A DNA stretch of 64,000 nt from Nocardia higoensis (GTDB taxonomy: Bacteria; Actinomycetota; Actinomycetes; Mycobacteriales; Mycobacteriaceae). Below, in pieces: positions 12,189-20,650 of the stretch (position 1 is the stretch's first letter; every line of letters begins with the position of its first letter). Below the pieces are notes generated by a model. It made no database searches and was not told the origin of the DNA. It saw only the letters and a list, made by a program, of their open reading frames with translations. The stretch spans positions 2,170,001 to 2,234,000 of the forward strand of contig NZ_JADLQN010000001.1 in the NCBI RefSeq assembly GCF_015477835.1, read 5' to 3'. Both the position numbers and the translations under genes were made by a program.

Positions 12189-12338
12189 CGGTGTTCGTCG
12201 ACCTCCTGTTCTGGGGCGGATGGGGGCGGCGCACGAACCAGGCCGTACGTCCACTCGGGTAGCTCGGCAGGTGACACTACCCTACGTTAAGTTACTCGTG
12301 GGTAACTTAGGTGTCGAAGCGCGACGAAGGCGGTCCAG

Positions 12339-13202
12339 ATGAGCCGGGGACTTTCCCCTACCAGTAACGTCGACGGGATGAGCAAGGCTGTGATCCCTGC
12401 CGCAGTGAGCGACGACGAGGTCGTCCCCGGGACGGACGACACTGCGGACTCCGGACCCGAGACGTTGCCGCTGACCGGCGAGCGCACGGTGCCCGGCATC
12501 GCCGAGGAGAACTACTGGTTCCGCAGGCACGAGATCGTCTACGCCAGGCTGCTGGACCGCTGCGCGGGAAAGACCGTGCTCGAGGCCGGATCCGGCGAGG
12601 GCTACGGCGCGGACATGATCGCGGGCGTCGCCGCGAAGGTGACCGGTCTCGACTACGACGAGAGCGCGGTGGCCCACGTGCGCGCCCGCTACCCGCGCGT
12701 GGAGATGATCCAGGGCAATCTCGCCGACCTGCCGCTGGCCGGCGAGTCGGTCGACGTGGTGGTGAATTTCCAGGTGATCGAACATCTCTGGGACCAGAGC
12801 CAGTTCCTGCGCGAATGCCTGCGGGTGCTGCGCCCCGGCGGCGAACTGCTGATCAGCACACCGAACCGGATCACGTTCTCCCCCGGCCGCGACACCCCGC
12901 TCAACCCGTTCCACACCCGCGAACTCGACGCCGCCGAACTCGACGAACTGCTGGTCGACGCGGGCTTCCGGGTGGAACTCATGACCGGCGTGCACCACGG
13001 CGAGACGCTGCGCGCCCTCGACGCCAAGCACGGCGGCTCGTTCATCGACGCGCAGATCCAGCGGGCGCTGGCCGGTGAACCCTGGCCCGAAGAACTCACC
13101 GCCGACGTGGCCGCGGTGCGCATCGAGGACTTCGACCTGCGCGCCGACGACATCGACGCCAGCCTCGATCTGGTCGCGATCGCGGTGAAGCCCGGGAAGT
13201 GA
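12339..13202 (+). CDS. SAM-dependent methyltransferase of the MGLP cluster (Rv3030-like)
   Basis: 287 residues with a class I methyltransferase core: motif I VLEAGSGEGYGADM near residue 81, the acidic post-I residue in VTGLDYDESA, and the RECLRVLRPGGELLISTP block. First of three overlapping genes (GTGA overlap with the GH57 gene) that parallel Rv3030-Rv3031-Rv3032, the genes assigned to 6-O-methylglucose lipopolysaccharide synthesis. A sugar O-methyltransferase role is therefore inferred from context. A second ATG at 12378 is a possible start; neither has a clear ribosome site. Confidence 0.8.
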   Translation: MSRGLSPTSNVDGMSKAVIPAAVSDDEVVPGTDDTADSGPETLPLTGERTVPGIAEENYWFRRHEIVYARLLDRCAGKTVLEAGSGEGYGADMIAGVAAKVTGLDYDESAVAHVRARYPRVEMIQGNLADLPLAGESVDVVVNFQVIEHLWDQSQFLRECLRVLRPGGELLISTPNRITFSPGRDTPLNPFHTRELDAAELDELLVDAGFRVELMTGVHHGETLRALDAKHGGSFIDAQIQRALAGEPWPEELTADVAAVRIEDFDLRADDIDASLDLVAIAVKPGK

Positions 13203-14827
13203 CAGTGGGATCAGCACGCGCACAACAGGTTCCCGGCCAGTTCACCCTGGTCCTGCATTCCCACCTGCCCTGGCTGGCCCACCACGGGCGCTGGCCGGTG
13301 GGCGAGGAGTGGCTCTACCAATCCTGGGCCGCCACCTACCTTCCCGTCGTCGAGGTTCTGAGAACCCTTGCCGCGGAAGGCCGTTCGCATCTGCTGACGC
13401 TGGGCATCACACCGGTGCTGGCCGCGCAACTCGACGACCCGCACTGCCTGGCCGGCATGCACCACTGGCTGGGCAATTGGCAGCTGCGCGCCGACGAGGC
13501 CGCCGCGGCGGGCAATGTCGCGCTCGGCCGTCACGAGCATCGGCTGGCCGCCGCGGCGCTGCGCGAATTCGAGCAGAACTGGCGGCACGGCGCGGCGCCG
13601 GTATGGCGGCAGCTCGTGGACGCGCAGACCGTCGAACTGCTCGGCGGGCCGCTGGCGCACCCGTTCCAGCCGCTGCTCGACCCGCGACTGCGCGCGTTCC
13701 AGCTGGAGGAGGGCCTGGCCGACGCGCAGCACCGGTGGGGAACCAGGCCGACCGGAATCTGGGCTCCCGAATGCGGCTACACGCCGGGCATGGAGACCGG
13801 GTACGCCGCCGCCGGAGTGACGCATTTCATGGTCGACGGGCCCGCGCTGCGCGGCGACAGCAGCCTCGGACGTCCGGTGCGCGACTCCGATGTGGTCGCG
13901 TTCGGCCGCGATCTGCATGTCAGCTACCGCGTCTGGTCGCCGAAATCCGGCTACCCCGGCCATGCGGCCTACCGTGATTTTCATCACTACGATCACGCGA
14001 CCGGTCTCAAACCGTCGCGTGTCACCGGCAAGACGGTCGCCGGTCCGGACAAGGCGCCCTACGATCCCGAACTCGCCGCCGCCGCGATCACCCGCGATGT
14101 GGACGACTTCGTGGCGACGGTGCGCGAACGCCTGATCTCGGAATCCGAGCGGATCGGGCGACCCGCCCTCGTGGTGGCCGCGTTCGACACCGAACTGTTC
14201 GGGCACTGGTGGCACGAGGGGCCGCAGTGGCTGGCACAGGTGCTGCGCGCACTGCCCGAGGCCGGGGTCACCGTCGGAACGCTGGCCGATGCCAGGACCC
14301 GTGGTTACGTGGGCGAACCCGTGCCGCTGGCCGATTCCTCGTGGGGTTCGGGCAAGGACTGGCGGGTGTGGGCCGGTGACCAGGTCAGCGATCTGGTCGC
14401 GCTCAACGACGAGATCGTCCGGCTCGCTCTCGACACCGTCGACAAGATGCGCGCGGACGCCGCCGGGGGGCCGTCGCTGCGCGATCCGGTGGCCGACCAG
14501 TTGCTGCGCGAAGCCGTCCTCACCGTCTCCAGCGACTGGGCGTTCATGGTGAGCAAGGATTCCGCGGCCGGTTACGCGCGTGACCGCGCGCACCAGCACG
14601 CACACGCGGTCCGCGAGATCGCTGCCGCTGTCGGTGCGGGACAGCTCGCCAAAGCACAGCAGTTGGCGGCAAGATGGGGCACGGCCGACGGCTTCTTCCC
14701 CGCGATGGACGCGCGCCGGCTGCCCGAGGTCGACGCGCCTTCCGCGGGTGCCGCCAGCCGGGCAGGCCGCCACCCGCGAACCGAGTTCGCCGGTACGCCG
14801 GGCTGCGACTCGGAAGGACTGGCATGA
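13199..14827 (+). CDS. GH57 alpha-glucan branching-type enzyme (Rv3031-like)
   Basis: 542 residues of glycoside hydrolase family 57. N-terminal LVLHSHLPWL, catalytic nucleophile E191 in IWAPECGY, and acid D330 in AAFDTELFGHWWHEG are all present. Members are 1,4-alpha-glucan branching enzymes or amylases; in mycobacteria this gene is tied to MGLP and glucan synthesis. The C-terminal ~40 residues (Pro/Ser/Ala-rich) are extra and probably unstructured. The start GTG overlaps the methyltransferase stop and the stop overlaps the glycosyltransferase start (ATGA). Confidence 0.9.
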   Translation: MTVGSARAQQVPGQFTLVLHSHLPWLAHHGRWPVGEEWLYQSWAATYLPVVEVLRTLAAEGRSHLLTLGITPVLAAQLDDPHCLAGMHHWLGNWQLRADEAAAAGNVALGRHEHRLAAAALREFEQNWRHGAAPVWRQLVDAQTVELLGGPLAHPFQPLLDPRLRAFQLEEGLADAQHRWGTRPTGIWAPECGYTPGMETGYAAAGVTHFMVDGPALRGDSSLGRPVRDSDVVAFGRDLHVSYRVWSPKSGYPGHAAYRDFHHYDHATGLKPSRVTGKTVAGPDKAPYDPELAAAAITRDVDDFVATVRERLISESERIGRPALVVAAFDTELFGHWWHEGPQWLAQVLRALPEAGVTVGTLADARTRGYVGEPVPLADSSWGSGKDWRVWAGDQVSDLVALNDEIVRLALDTVDKMRADAAGGPSLRDPVADQLLREAVLTVSSDWAFMVSKDSAAGYARDRAHQHAHAVREIAAAVGAGQLAKAQQLAARWGTADGFFPAMDARRLPEVDAPSAGAASRAGRHPRTEFAGTPGCDSEGLA

Positions 14828-16086
14828 AGATCTTGATGGTGTCCTGGGAGTACCCACCCGTCGTGGTGGGTGGTCTCGGCAGGCATGTGCATCACCTCGC
14901 GGTCGAACTGGCCGCCGCCGGGCACGAGGTCGTCGTGCTGGCCCGCAGACCCACCGGCACCGACGCCTCCACCCACCCGACCCATTCGTTCATCGAGGAC
15001 GGTGTGCTGGTCGTCGCGGTGGCCGAGGATCCGCCCGCCTTCGACTTCGGCGAGGACATGCTGGCCTGGACACTGGCGATGGGGCACGCCATGGTGCGCG
15101 CGGGCATCGGCCTGCGCACGCCGGGCATCGGTGAGGGCTGGACCCCCGACGTGGTGCACGCGCACGACTGGCTGGTCGCCCATCCCGCCATCGCGTTGGC
15201 CGAGTTCTACGACGTGCCACTGGTGTCGACGATCCACGCCACCGAGGCGGGCAGGCACAGCGGCTGGGTCGCCGGCCGGGTGAACAAGCAGGTGCATTCG
15301 GTGGAGTGGTGGCTGGCCAACGAGTCCGACGCGCTGATCACCTGCTCGTCGTCGATGCAGGACGAGGTCGAGCGGCTCTACGGCGCCGAGCGCACCCCGA
15401 TCACGGTGATCCGCAACGGCATCGACGTGGGCGCGTGGACCTACCGGCCGCGTCCGCCGCGCACCGGTCCACCGCGGCTGCTCTACGTCGGGCGACTGGA
15501 GTACGAGAAGGGCGTGCAGGACGCGATCGCCGCGCTGCCGCGGATCCGGCGCGCGCATCCGGGCACCACGCTGACCGTCGCCGGGATCGGTACACAGTTC
15601 GAATGGCTGCGTGAGCGCGCCCGCGTGCACCGGGTCGCGCGGGCGGTGAGTTTCGCCGGGCAGCTCGACCACACCGGTCTGCTCGGCTGGCTGCACGGCG
15701 CCGACGCGATCGTACTGCCCAGTCGCTACGAGCCCTTCGGCATCGTCGCGCTCGAGGCCGCCGCCGCGGGCACCCCGCTGGTCACCTCCACCGCGGGCGG
15801 ACTGGGCGAGGCCGTGATCGACGGGGTCACCGGCGCCTCGTTCGAACCCGCCGACGTCGACGGACTGGTGGAGGCCGTGGTGGCCACCCTGGACGATCCC
15901 GCGGCCGCCCAACAGCGCGCGCTCGCCGCCAGAGAACGGCTCACCGCCGATTTCGCGTGGGACGTCGTGGCCGCCGAGACCGCGCAGGTGTACTCCTCGG
16001 CCAAGCGCCGGGTACGCAATCCGCTGGCCCGCCCGGTCATCGTGGAACGACCGCTGCCCGAACGGGATCCGAACAACCCGGTCTAG
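14824..16086 (+). CDS. GT4 alpha-(1->4)-glucosyltransferase (Rv3032-like, MGLP/glucan)
   Basis: 420 residues from the ATG at 14824, overlapping the GH57 stop. GT-B fold: N-terminal WEYPPVVVGGLGRHVHHL donor/acceptor loop, DVVHAHDWL, the ADP/UDP-glucose site at LLYVGRLEYEKG, and the C-terminal SRYEPFGIVALEAAAAGTP E-x7-E motif. The close M. tuberculosis counterpart elongates the glucan backbone of MGLP and cytosolic glucan. The shared operon with a methyltransferase and a branching-type enzyme supports that role. Confidence 0.9.
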   Translation: MKILMVSWEYPPVVVGGLGRHVHHLAVELAAAGHEVVVLARRPTGTDASTHPTHSFIEDGVLVVAVAEDPPAFDFGEDMLAWTLAMGHAMVRAGIGLRTPGIGEGWTPDVVHAHDWLVAHPAIALAEFYDVPLVSTIHATEAGRHSGWVAGRVNKQVHSVEWWLANESDALITCSSSMQDEVERLYGAERTPITVIRNGIDVGAWTYRPRPPRTGPPRLLYVGRLEYEKGVQDAIAALPRIRRAHPGTTLTVAGIGTQFEWLRERARVHRVARAVSFAGQLDHTGLLGWLHGADAIVLPSRYEPFGIVALEAAAAGTPLVTSTAGGLGEAVIDGVTGASFEPADVDGLVEAVVATLDDPAAAQQRALAARERLTADFAWDVVAAETAQVYSSAKRRVRNPLARPVIVERPLPERDPNNPV

Positions 16087-16130
16087 ACCGGCGCGCTTTC
16101 GGGCCGGAACGCCCGGGAAGCTCCCGGCGA

Positions 16131-16156
16131 CCCGGCCACGAGAATCAGTGGCCGGG
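16131..16156. terminator. Hairpin at the convergent end of the MGLP operon
   Basis: CCCGGCCAC and GTGGCCGGG form a perfect 9-bp stem with an 8-base loop. The 3' arm overlaps the last codons of the opposite lipoprotein gene. A second nested GC-rich repeat (16101-16136) lies just before it. Confidence 0.6.
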
Positions 16157-17482
16157 CTGGAAGGCGAAGATCTCGCCGATCCTGGTCGCGACCACGACCT
16201 CGCCCTCGGGGCCGATGGAGGTGCCCGCGGTGGTGCCTCGGGCGCCGGGCAGGACATCGGAATCGAGGGTGTCGCCGGTAGCGGTGTCGAAGGTGACGAG
16301 GTTCAGGCCCGCGCCGATGGCGGCGGTGGTGTAGCCGATGCCGCCCGCGGCCTGGACCGGCAGCCCGCGCAGGGCCAGATCCTTGCGCTCCCAAGCGGTC
16401 TCGACGACGTCGCCGGTGTCGCGCAGCGCCATCAGGTATCCTTCGGCGCCCGCCGGGATGATCAGACCGTCGGCGGACACCGAGATCGCGCCGCCCGGGG
16501 TGAACGGCAGCGCCTTCACCCACCGGGTACTGCCGTCCTCGGTGTTCAGCGCGATCAGGCGGCCGCTGTTGTCGCCCACGTAGACGGTCTCGGCATCGGC
16601 CGACAGTGCGGGGCTGGTCGCGCTGCCCTCGGCGAGGACCGCGGCGCTCCACTGCCGGTGGATGCGCTGGTCGGCGTAACGCAGCGCGACGAGTTCGGCC
16701 ATGGGCCGACCGGGCTGCCAGACGGTGACGAAGAAACGCCCGGTCTGCGCGTCGATGGCCGAGACGGTCGCGACCGGACACTGCGGACCGCCCGCGCCGC
16801 AGTCGTCGAGGCCCTGCCCGGAGGCAGGCCGGGTCAGATCCGGATACTCCAGGAAGTCGGGCTCGCCGAGCAGTTGGGTGGTCGGGACCACGCGTTTGCC
16901 GGTCTGACGCTCGAGCACGTCGATCTGGCCGGACTGGGTGATGGTGAGCACGTGGCTGTCACCGGTGAACTGCGCCGAGACCGGGACGCCCGCGACCGGG
17001 GTGCGCCAGCGCGGCTGGCCCATCAGGTTGTAGGAGTTCACCGCGCCGTCGTCACCGAAGTAGACGTTGGTATGGCTGTCGACCAATGTCGGCGAGGATA
17101 CGGCGCTGGGCCCCAGGCGATCACAGAAACGCTTGCGGCCGGTCGGCATCTGCAGCGACAGGATCGCGCAGCCACTCGCGGTGCGGGTGGTCACGAACAG
17201 TTGACTGTCCGGACCGACGGTGACCGGCTGGGCGATGGGTCCGCCGACCGCGCGCGACCAGCTCAGATCCATCTGCCGCGCACCGGTTTCTGGTCCGGCG
17301 CCGGAATTGCGCCCGTCGTAATGGACTGCGGGCCAGCCTTCGCCGGCCCCCGCGGAGATGTCGTCGACATCGGTGCCGCATCCGGTGAGCACGACCGCGC
17401 CGAGGGCGGCGAGCACGGTCAGCGCGCGTGTGGACTTCGGGACATTCCGCGTGGATACCGCGCGCACCCCACCGGTTCGCAC
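16145..17482 (-). CDS. PQQ/WD-type beta-propeller lipoprotein (Rv3035-like)
   Basis: 445 residues from the GTG at 17482, behind GGGGAGA. It has a signal peptide with lipobox VVLTGCG, so it is anchored outside the membrane. The mature part has repeated blades such as VYVGDNSGRLIALNTEDG and LFVTTRTASGCAIL, typical of quinoprotein-like beta-propellers; cysteine pairs inside may form disulfides. The role is unknown: scaffold or wall assembly is a guess. It lies beside the MGLP genes as in M. tuberculosis but in the opposite orientation. Confidence 0.8.
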   Translation of the reverse strand: MRTGGVRAVSTRNVPKSTRALTVLAALGAVVLTGCGTDVDDISAGAGEGWPAVHYDGRNSGAGPETGARQMDLSWSRAVGGPIAQPVTVGPDSQLFVTTRTASGCAILSLQMPTGRKRFCDRLGPSAVSSPTLVDSHTNVYFGDDGAVNSYNLMGQPRWRTPVAGVPVSAQFTGDSHVLTITQSGQIDVLERQTGKRVVPTTQLLGEPDFLEYPDLTRPASGQGLDDCGAGGPQCPVATVSAIDAQTGRFFVTVWQPGRPMAELVALRYADQRIHRQWSAAVLAEGSATSPALSADAETVYVGDNSGRLIALNTEDGSTRWVKALPFTPGGAISVSADGLIIPAGAEGYLMALRDTGDVVETAWERKDLALRGLPVQAAGGIGYTTAAIGAGLNLVTFDTATGDTLDSDVLPGARGTTAGTSIGPEGEVVVATRIGEIFAFQPGH

Positions 17483-17795
17483 CTGCTGATCTCCCCTCTC
17501 CGACGACGGCCGCACGCAAGACTAGCGGGTGGCCTGTGCGCGCCGATGGTCGCACAGTATGTCCGGCTGCTGTCAGAGCGTGGTGACGGATTCCGCCGCA
17601 CCGGAGTGAACGGCCGCCATTTCGCCTCGACGACAACGGGGACCGCCTCGCCCCGCGATCTGACACCGGACGGACTCACATAGATCACGATTGTGTTACT
17701 GTCCGGTAAGTCCGCTGTGATGGGACTCATATGCCCAGGCCGCAGTGGCGCACGGAATCCGGCAAGGGCGCCGGATCAGTTGTCGAGAGGGTTTC
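17483..17795. other. Divergent intergenic region, lipoprotein / lipase
   Basis: 313 bases with no supported gene. It must hold promoters for both neighbours. The part near 17670-17740 is AT-richer than the rest and holds the palindrome listed separately. An SD (GAGAGGG) precedes the lipase start. Confidence 0.6.
17696..17709. promoter_or_regulatory. Palindrome TTACTGTCCGGTAA, candidate operator
   Basis: 14-bp near-perfect inverted repeat (one mismatch, 2-base centre), about 87 bases upstream of the secreted lipase start. Size and spacing suit a TetR- or GntR-type regulator. No such regulator is adjacent, so the binder is unknown. Confidence 0.35.
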
Positions 17796-19127
17796 ATGGA
17801 CCAGCATCAGGAAACGGGGCGGGGGCTACGCCGCTGGGCGGGCAGAGCGCTCGCGGTACTCGTGGCGGCGGCGAGCGTCGCGGCGGTGACCACGGCGGGG
17901 CCGCAGACCGCGCCCGCCTCGGCGGTCGGCGATTTCTACACTCCGCCCGCCCAGTTCCCGACCGAACCAGGCGCGATCGTCAAGACCACGCAGATGCCGT
18001 TGTTCGTTTCCTACCCGAACGAGAAGGGCTGGCCCACCCTGGGCGAGCTGGTCATGTACACCAGCCGCCTGCAGGACGGCACCCCCACCGCGGTGACCGG
18101 AACCTACATCGAGCCGGCCGGCCCGTGGCTGGGCGCGGGCGAGCGCCCCACCGTCGTGATCGCCCCCGGCACCTCGGGCCAGGGCGACCAGTGCGCGATG
18201 TCGGTGGCCTTCTCGACCGGCCTGGCGGCCTTCGCCGAGCCCTCGCTCGGCTTCTCGGCCAATCAGGAACTGCCGTCATCGACGGTGTGGAGCCGGCTGG
18301 GCGCGCGCGTGTTCGTGACCGACTACATCGGCCTGGGCACCCCCGGCGTGCACACCTACGCCAACCGGTTCGAGCAGGCACACGCCGTGCTCGACGGCGC
18401 GCGGGCGGCGAACGCGCTGGCGGGCGTCGGCCCGCAGACCCCGCTGGTGCTGTGGGGCTACTCCCAGGGCGGCGGCGCCACGGCGTCCGCGGCGGAGCTG
18501 CAGCCGCAATACGCGCCGGAGCTGAATCTGAAAGGCACCTGGGCGGGCGGGCCGGTCGCCGACCTCGCCGCCATCCAGGAGGTCATCGACGGCGCGCTGA
18601 TCGGCGGCGCCATCGGCTACGCCATCAATTCGCTGCTCGCCAGGTATCCCGAGCTCGACAGCGCGGTCGATCGGGTCACCAGCCCGGCCGGACGCGAGAT
18701 GCTCGCGACGCTGAGCGAGACCTGCGTCGGCGACCTCATCATCAAGTACCCGTTCCTGCGCACCGACTCGCTGACCGCCGACGGCCGCTCGCTCACCGAG
18801 CACATGGCCGCCATGCCCGAGGCCGCACCCGCGCTCGACGAACAGCGCCTCGGCGGCCTGGCGCCCGCCACGCCGGTGTTCGTCACCAGCGGCCTCAACG
18901 ACGACACCGTGCCCTACGGCCAGGCCCGCACACTGGCCGAGACCTGGTGCGCCAAGGGCGCGACGGTGCGGTTCCGCACCAACGACCTGCCGCCGATCCT
19001 GCCCGGCGCGACCATCCCCAACCACTTCGGTCCGGAGATGATCGACGCGTTCGGTCCCGACAACGCGATCACCTATCTGCTCGATCGCCTCGCGGACAAG
19101 CCGATCTCCGGCTGCACCATCGACTGA
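17796..19127 (+). CDS. Secreted lipase (LIP family, alpha/beta hydrolase)
   Basis: 443 residues from the ATG at 17796. A signal peptide (WAGRALAVLVAAASVAAVTTAG, cleavage near ASA-VGD) directs export. Nucleophile serine in LWGYSQGGGA, acid in SGLNDDTVPYGQ, histidine in PNHFGPEM: a full triad. Matches the secretory lipase family common in Nocardia and mycobacteria, acting on host or environmental lipid esters. It stands where M. tuberculosis has TB22.2 and is not obviously part of the MGLP pathway. Confidence 0.88.
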   Translation: MDQHQETGRGLRRWAGRALAVLVAAASVAAVTTAGPQTAPASAVGDFYTPPAQFPTEPGAIVKTTQMPLFVSYPNEKGWPTLGELVMYTSRLQDGTPTAVTGTYIEPAGPWLGAGERPTVVIAPGTSGQGDQCAMSVAFSTGLAAFAEPSLGFSANQELPSSTVWSRLGARVFVTDYIGLGTPGVHTYANRFEQAHAVLDGARAANALAGVGPQTPLVLWGYSQGGGATASAAELQPQYAPELNLKGTWAGGPVADLAAIQEVIDGALIGGAIGYAINSLLARYPELDSAVDRVTSPAGREMLATLSETCVGDLIIKYPFLRTDSLTADGRSLTEHMAAMPEAAPALDEQRLGGLAPATPVFVTSGLNDDTVPYGQARTLAETWCAKGATVRFRTNDLPPILPGATIPNHFGPEMIDAFGPDNAITYLLDRLADKPISGCTID

Positions 19128-19133
19128 CGCGGA

Positions 19134-19241
19134 TGTCCCGGCCCCCGACCCGTCATGTGCGGGTCCGCCCGCGCGGTCCGAGCACGCGAAAGTACGCTGT
19201 TCACCCGAACGAGGCGGTCCTGCGACGGCGGGGCCGGGACA
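19134..19241. repeat. Long-range 12-bp inverted repeat in the acyltransferase leader
   Basis: TGTCCCGGCCCC (19134-19145) and GGGGCCGGGACA (19230-19241) are perfect complements separated by 84 bases, ending about 20 bases before the next start. If transcribed as one RNA, the pair would close a large loop; an inner GACCCG/CGGGTC repeat lies inside. Confidence 0.45.
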
Positions 19242-19262
19242 CACCACGACGGGAGTAGTTTC

Positions 19263-20015
19263 GTGACGAGCATGTGGGGCGCGCCGTTGCGCTCGCGCTG
19301 GAGCGGCTCGCGGCGCCGGGATCCGCAGCAGGCCCGATTTCTGACCGTGGCCTCGCTGCGCTGGGTCATCGCCAATCGCGCGTACACGCCCTGGTACCTG
19401 GTGCGTTACTACCGCCTGTTCAAGTTCAAGCTGGCCAACCCGCACATCGTGCTGCGCGGCATGGTGTTCCTGGGCAAGAACGTGGAGATCCACGCCACCC
19501 CCGAGTTCGGTCGCATGGAGATCGGCCGGTGGGTGCACATCGGCGACGGCAATGCCATCCGCTGCCACGAGGGCTCGCTGCGCATCGGCGACAAGGTGGT
19601 CTTCGGCAAGGACAACGTCGTCAACACCTACCTCGACATCGAGATCGGCGAGTCGACGTTGGTCGCGGACTGGTGCTACATCTGCGACTTCGACCACAAG
19701 ATGGACGACATCACCCTGCCGATCAAGGACCAGGGCATCGTCAAGAGCCCGGTGCGCATCGGCCCGGACACCTGGATCGCGGCCAAGGTCACCGTACTGC
19801 GCGAGACCAGGGTGGGCCGCGGCTGTGTGCTCGGCGCGCACGCGGTGGTCAAGGGCGAGATCCCCGACTACTCGATCGCGGTCGGCGCGCCGGCCAAGGT
19901 CGTCAAGAACCGCAAGGCCGCCTGGGAAGCCGGGGCGGAAGCGCGCGCGGCGTACATCGCGGCGCTGGAGGACATCCAGCGCAAGAAGAACGGCGCCGCC
20001 GCGAACCGGTCCTGA
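19263..20015 (+). CDS. Left-handed beta-helix (hexapeptide) acetyltransferase, Rv3034c-like
   Basis: 250 residues from the GTG at 19263 behind GGGAG. Repeated hexapeptide turns (VHIGDG, LRIGDKVVFG, VRIGPDTWIA, VGRGCVLGAHAVVKG, SIAVGAPAKVV) form a beta-helix of the maltose/galactoside acetyltransferase type. The N-terminal region is basic and helical. In M. tuberculosis the counterpart lies in the MGLP cluster and is proposed to acylate the polysaccharide, the likely role here. A strong terminator follows. Confidence 0.85.
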   Translation: MTSMWGAPLRSRWSGSRRRDPQQARFLTVASLRWVIANRAYTPWYLVRYYRLFKFKLANPHIVLRGMVFLGKNVEIHATPEFGRMEIGRWVHIGDGNAIRCHEGSLRIGDKVVFGKDNVVNTYLDIEIGESTLVADWCYICDFDHKMDDITLPIKDQGIVKSPVRIGPDTWIAAKVTVLRETRVGRGCVLGAHAVVKGEIPDYSIAVGAPAKVVKNRKAAWEAGAEARAAYIAALEDIQRKKNGAAANRS

Positions 20016-20027
20016 TCTGCTCGCTCA

Positions 20028-20066
20028 CGCCCGCGCACCGGATGCTCTCCGGTGCGCGGGCGTTTT
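20028..20066 (+). terminator. Intrinsic terminator after the acetyltransferase gene
   Basis: A perfect 15-bp GC-rich stem (arms 20028-20042 and 20048-20062) with a 5-base loop is followed by TTTT. One of the clearest factor-independent terminators in the window. Confidence 0.88.
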
Positions 20067-20110
20067 CGTGGATCCCCCGGTCTGTCGGTGTTCGGGCGTA
20101 GGGTCGCCGC

Positions 20111-20650
20111 ATGCGGAGTTACGCGGCGCTGTTGCGCGGGATCATGCCCAGCAATCCGAATATGCGCAACGAGAAGTTGCGCGGGGTGTTCAGCGGCCTC
20201 GGGTTCGAGAACGTCGCCTCGGTGCTCTCCAGCGGCAACGTCGTCTTCCGCGCCGCCGAGAGCGATCCGGCCGAGCTCGAGGACCGGATCCAGCGCGCGC
20301 TCAACGCGGAGCTCGGCATCGCGGGTGGCACCCTCCTGCGCGACTACGACTCCCTGCGCGAACTACTCGCCCGCGACCCGTTCGACGGCCTCGTGCACGA
20401 ACGCGGCTCCTACCTCACGGTCACCTTCTTCAAGACCGCGATCGCCGATCCCGTGCCCGCGTTGCCGGCCGATCCGCTGACCCGGGTGATCGGATACGAC
20501 GAACCCACCCGCGCGCTGCTCACGGTCATCGACAACAGCACGCCCAAGACGCCGGATTTCATGGCGTGGCTGGACAAGACCTACGGCAAGGACATCACCA
20601 CCCGCACATGGCTGACAGTGCAGAAGGTGGTCAGGAAGATGGCGGCCTGA
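20111..20650 (+). CDS. DUF1697 protein
   Basis: 179 residues of the DUF1697 family, recognised by YAALLRGI near the N-terminus, LSSGNVVF and the C-terminal TRTWLTVQKVV. No catalytic role is established for the family; members are small cytosolic proteins. The start ATG lies 45 bases after the terminator stem. Its 3' end overlaps the end of the convergent THUMP-like methyltransferase gene by 20 bases. Confidence 0.85.
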   Translation: MRSYAALLRGIMPSNPNMRNEKLRGVFSGLGFENVASVLSSGNVVFRAAESDPAELEDRIQRALNAELGIAGGTLLRDYDSLRELLARDPFDGLVHERGSYLTVTFFKTAIADPVPALPADPLTRVIGYDEPTRALLTVIDNSTPKTPDFMAWLDKTYGKDITTRTWLTVQKVVRKMAA

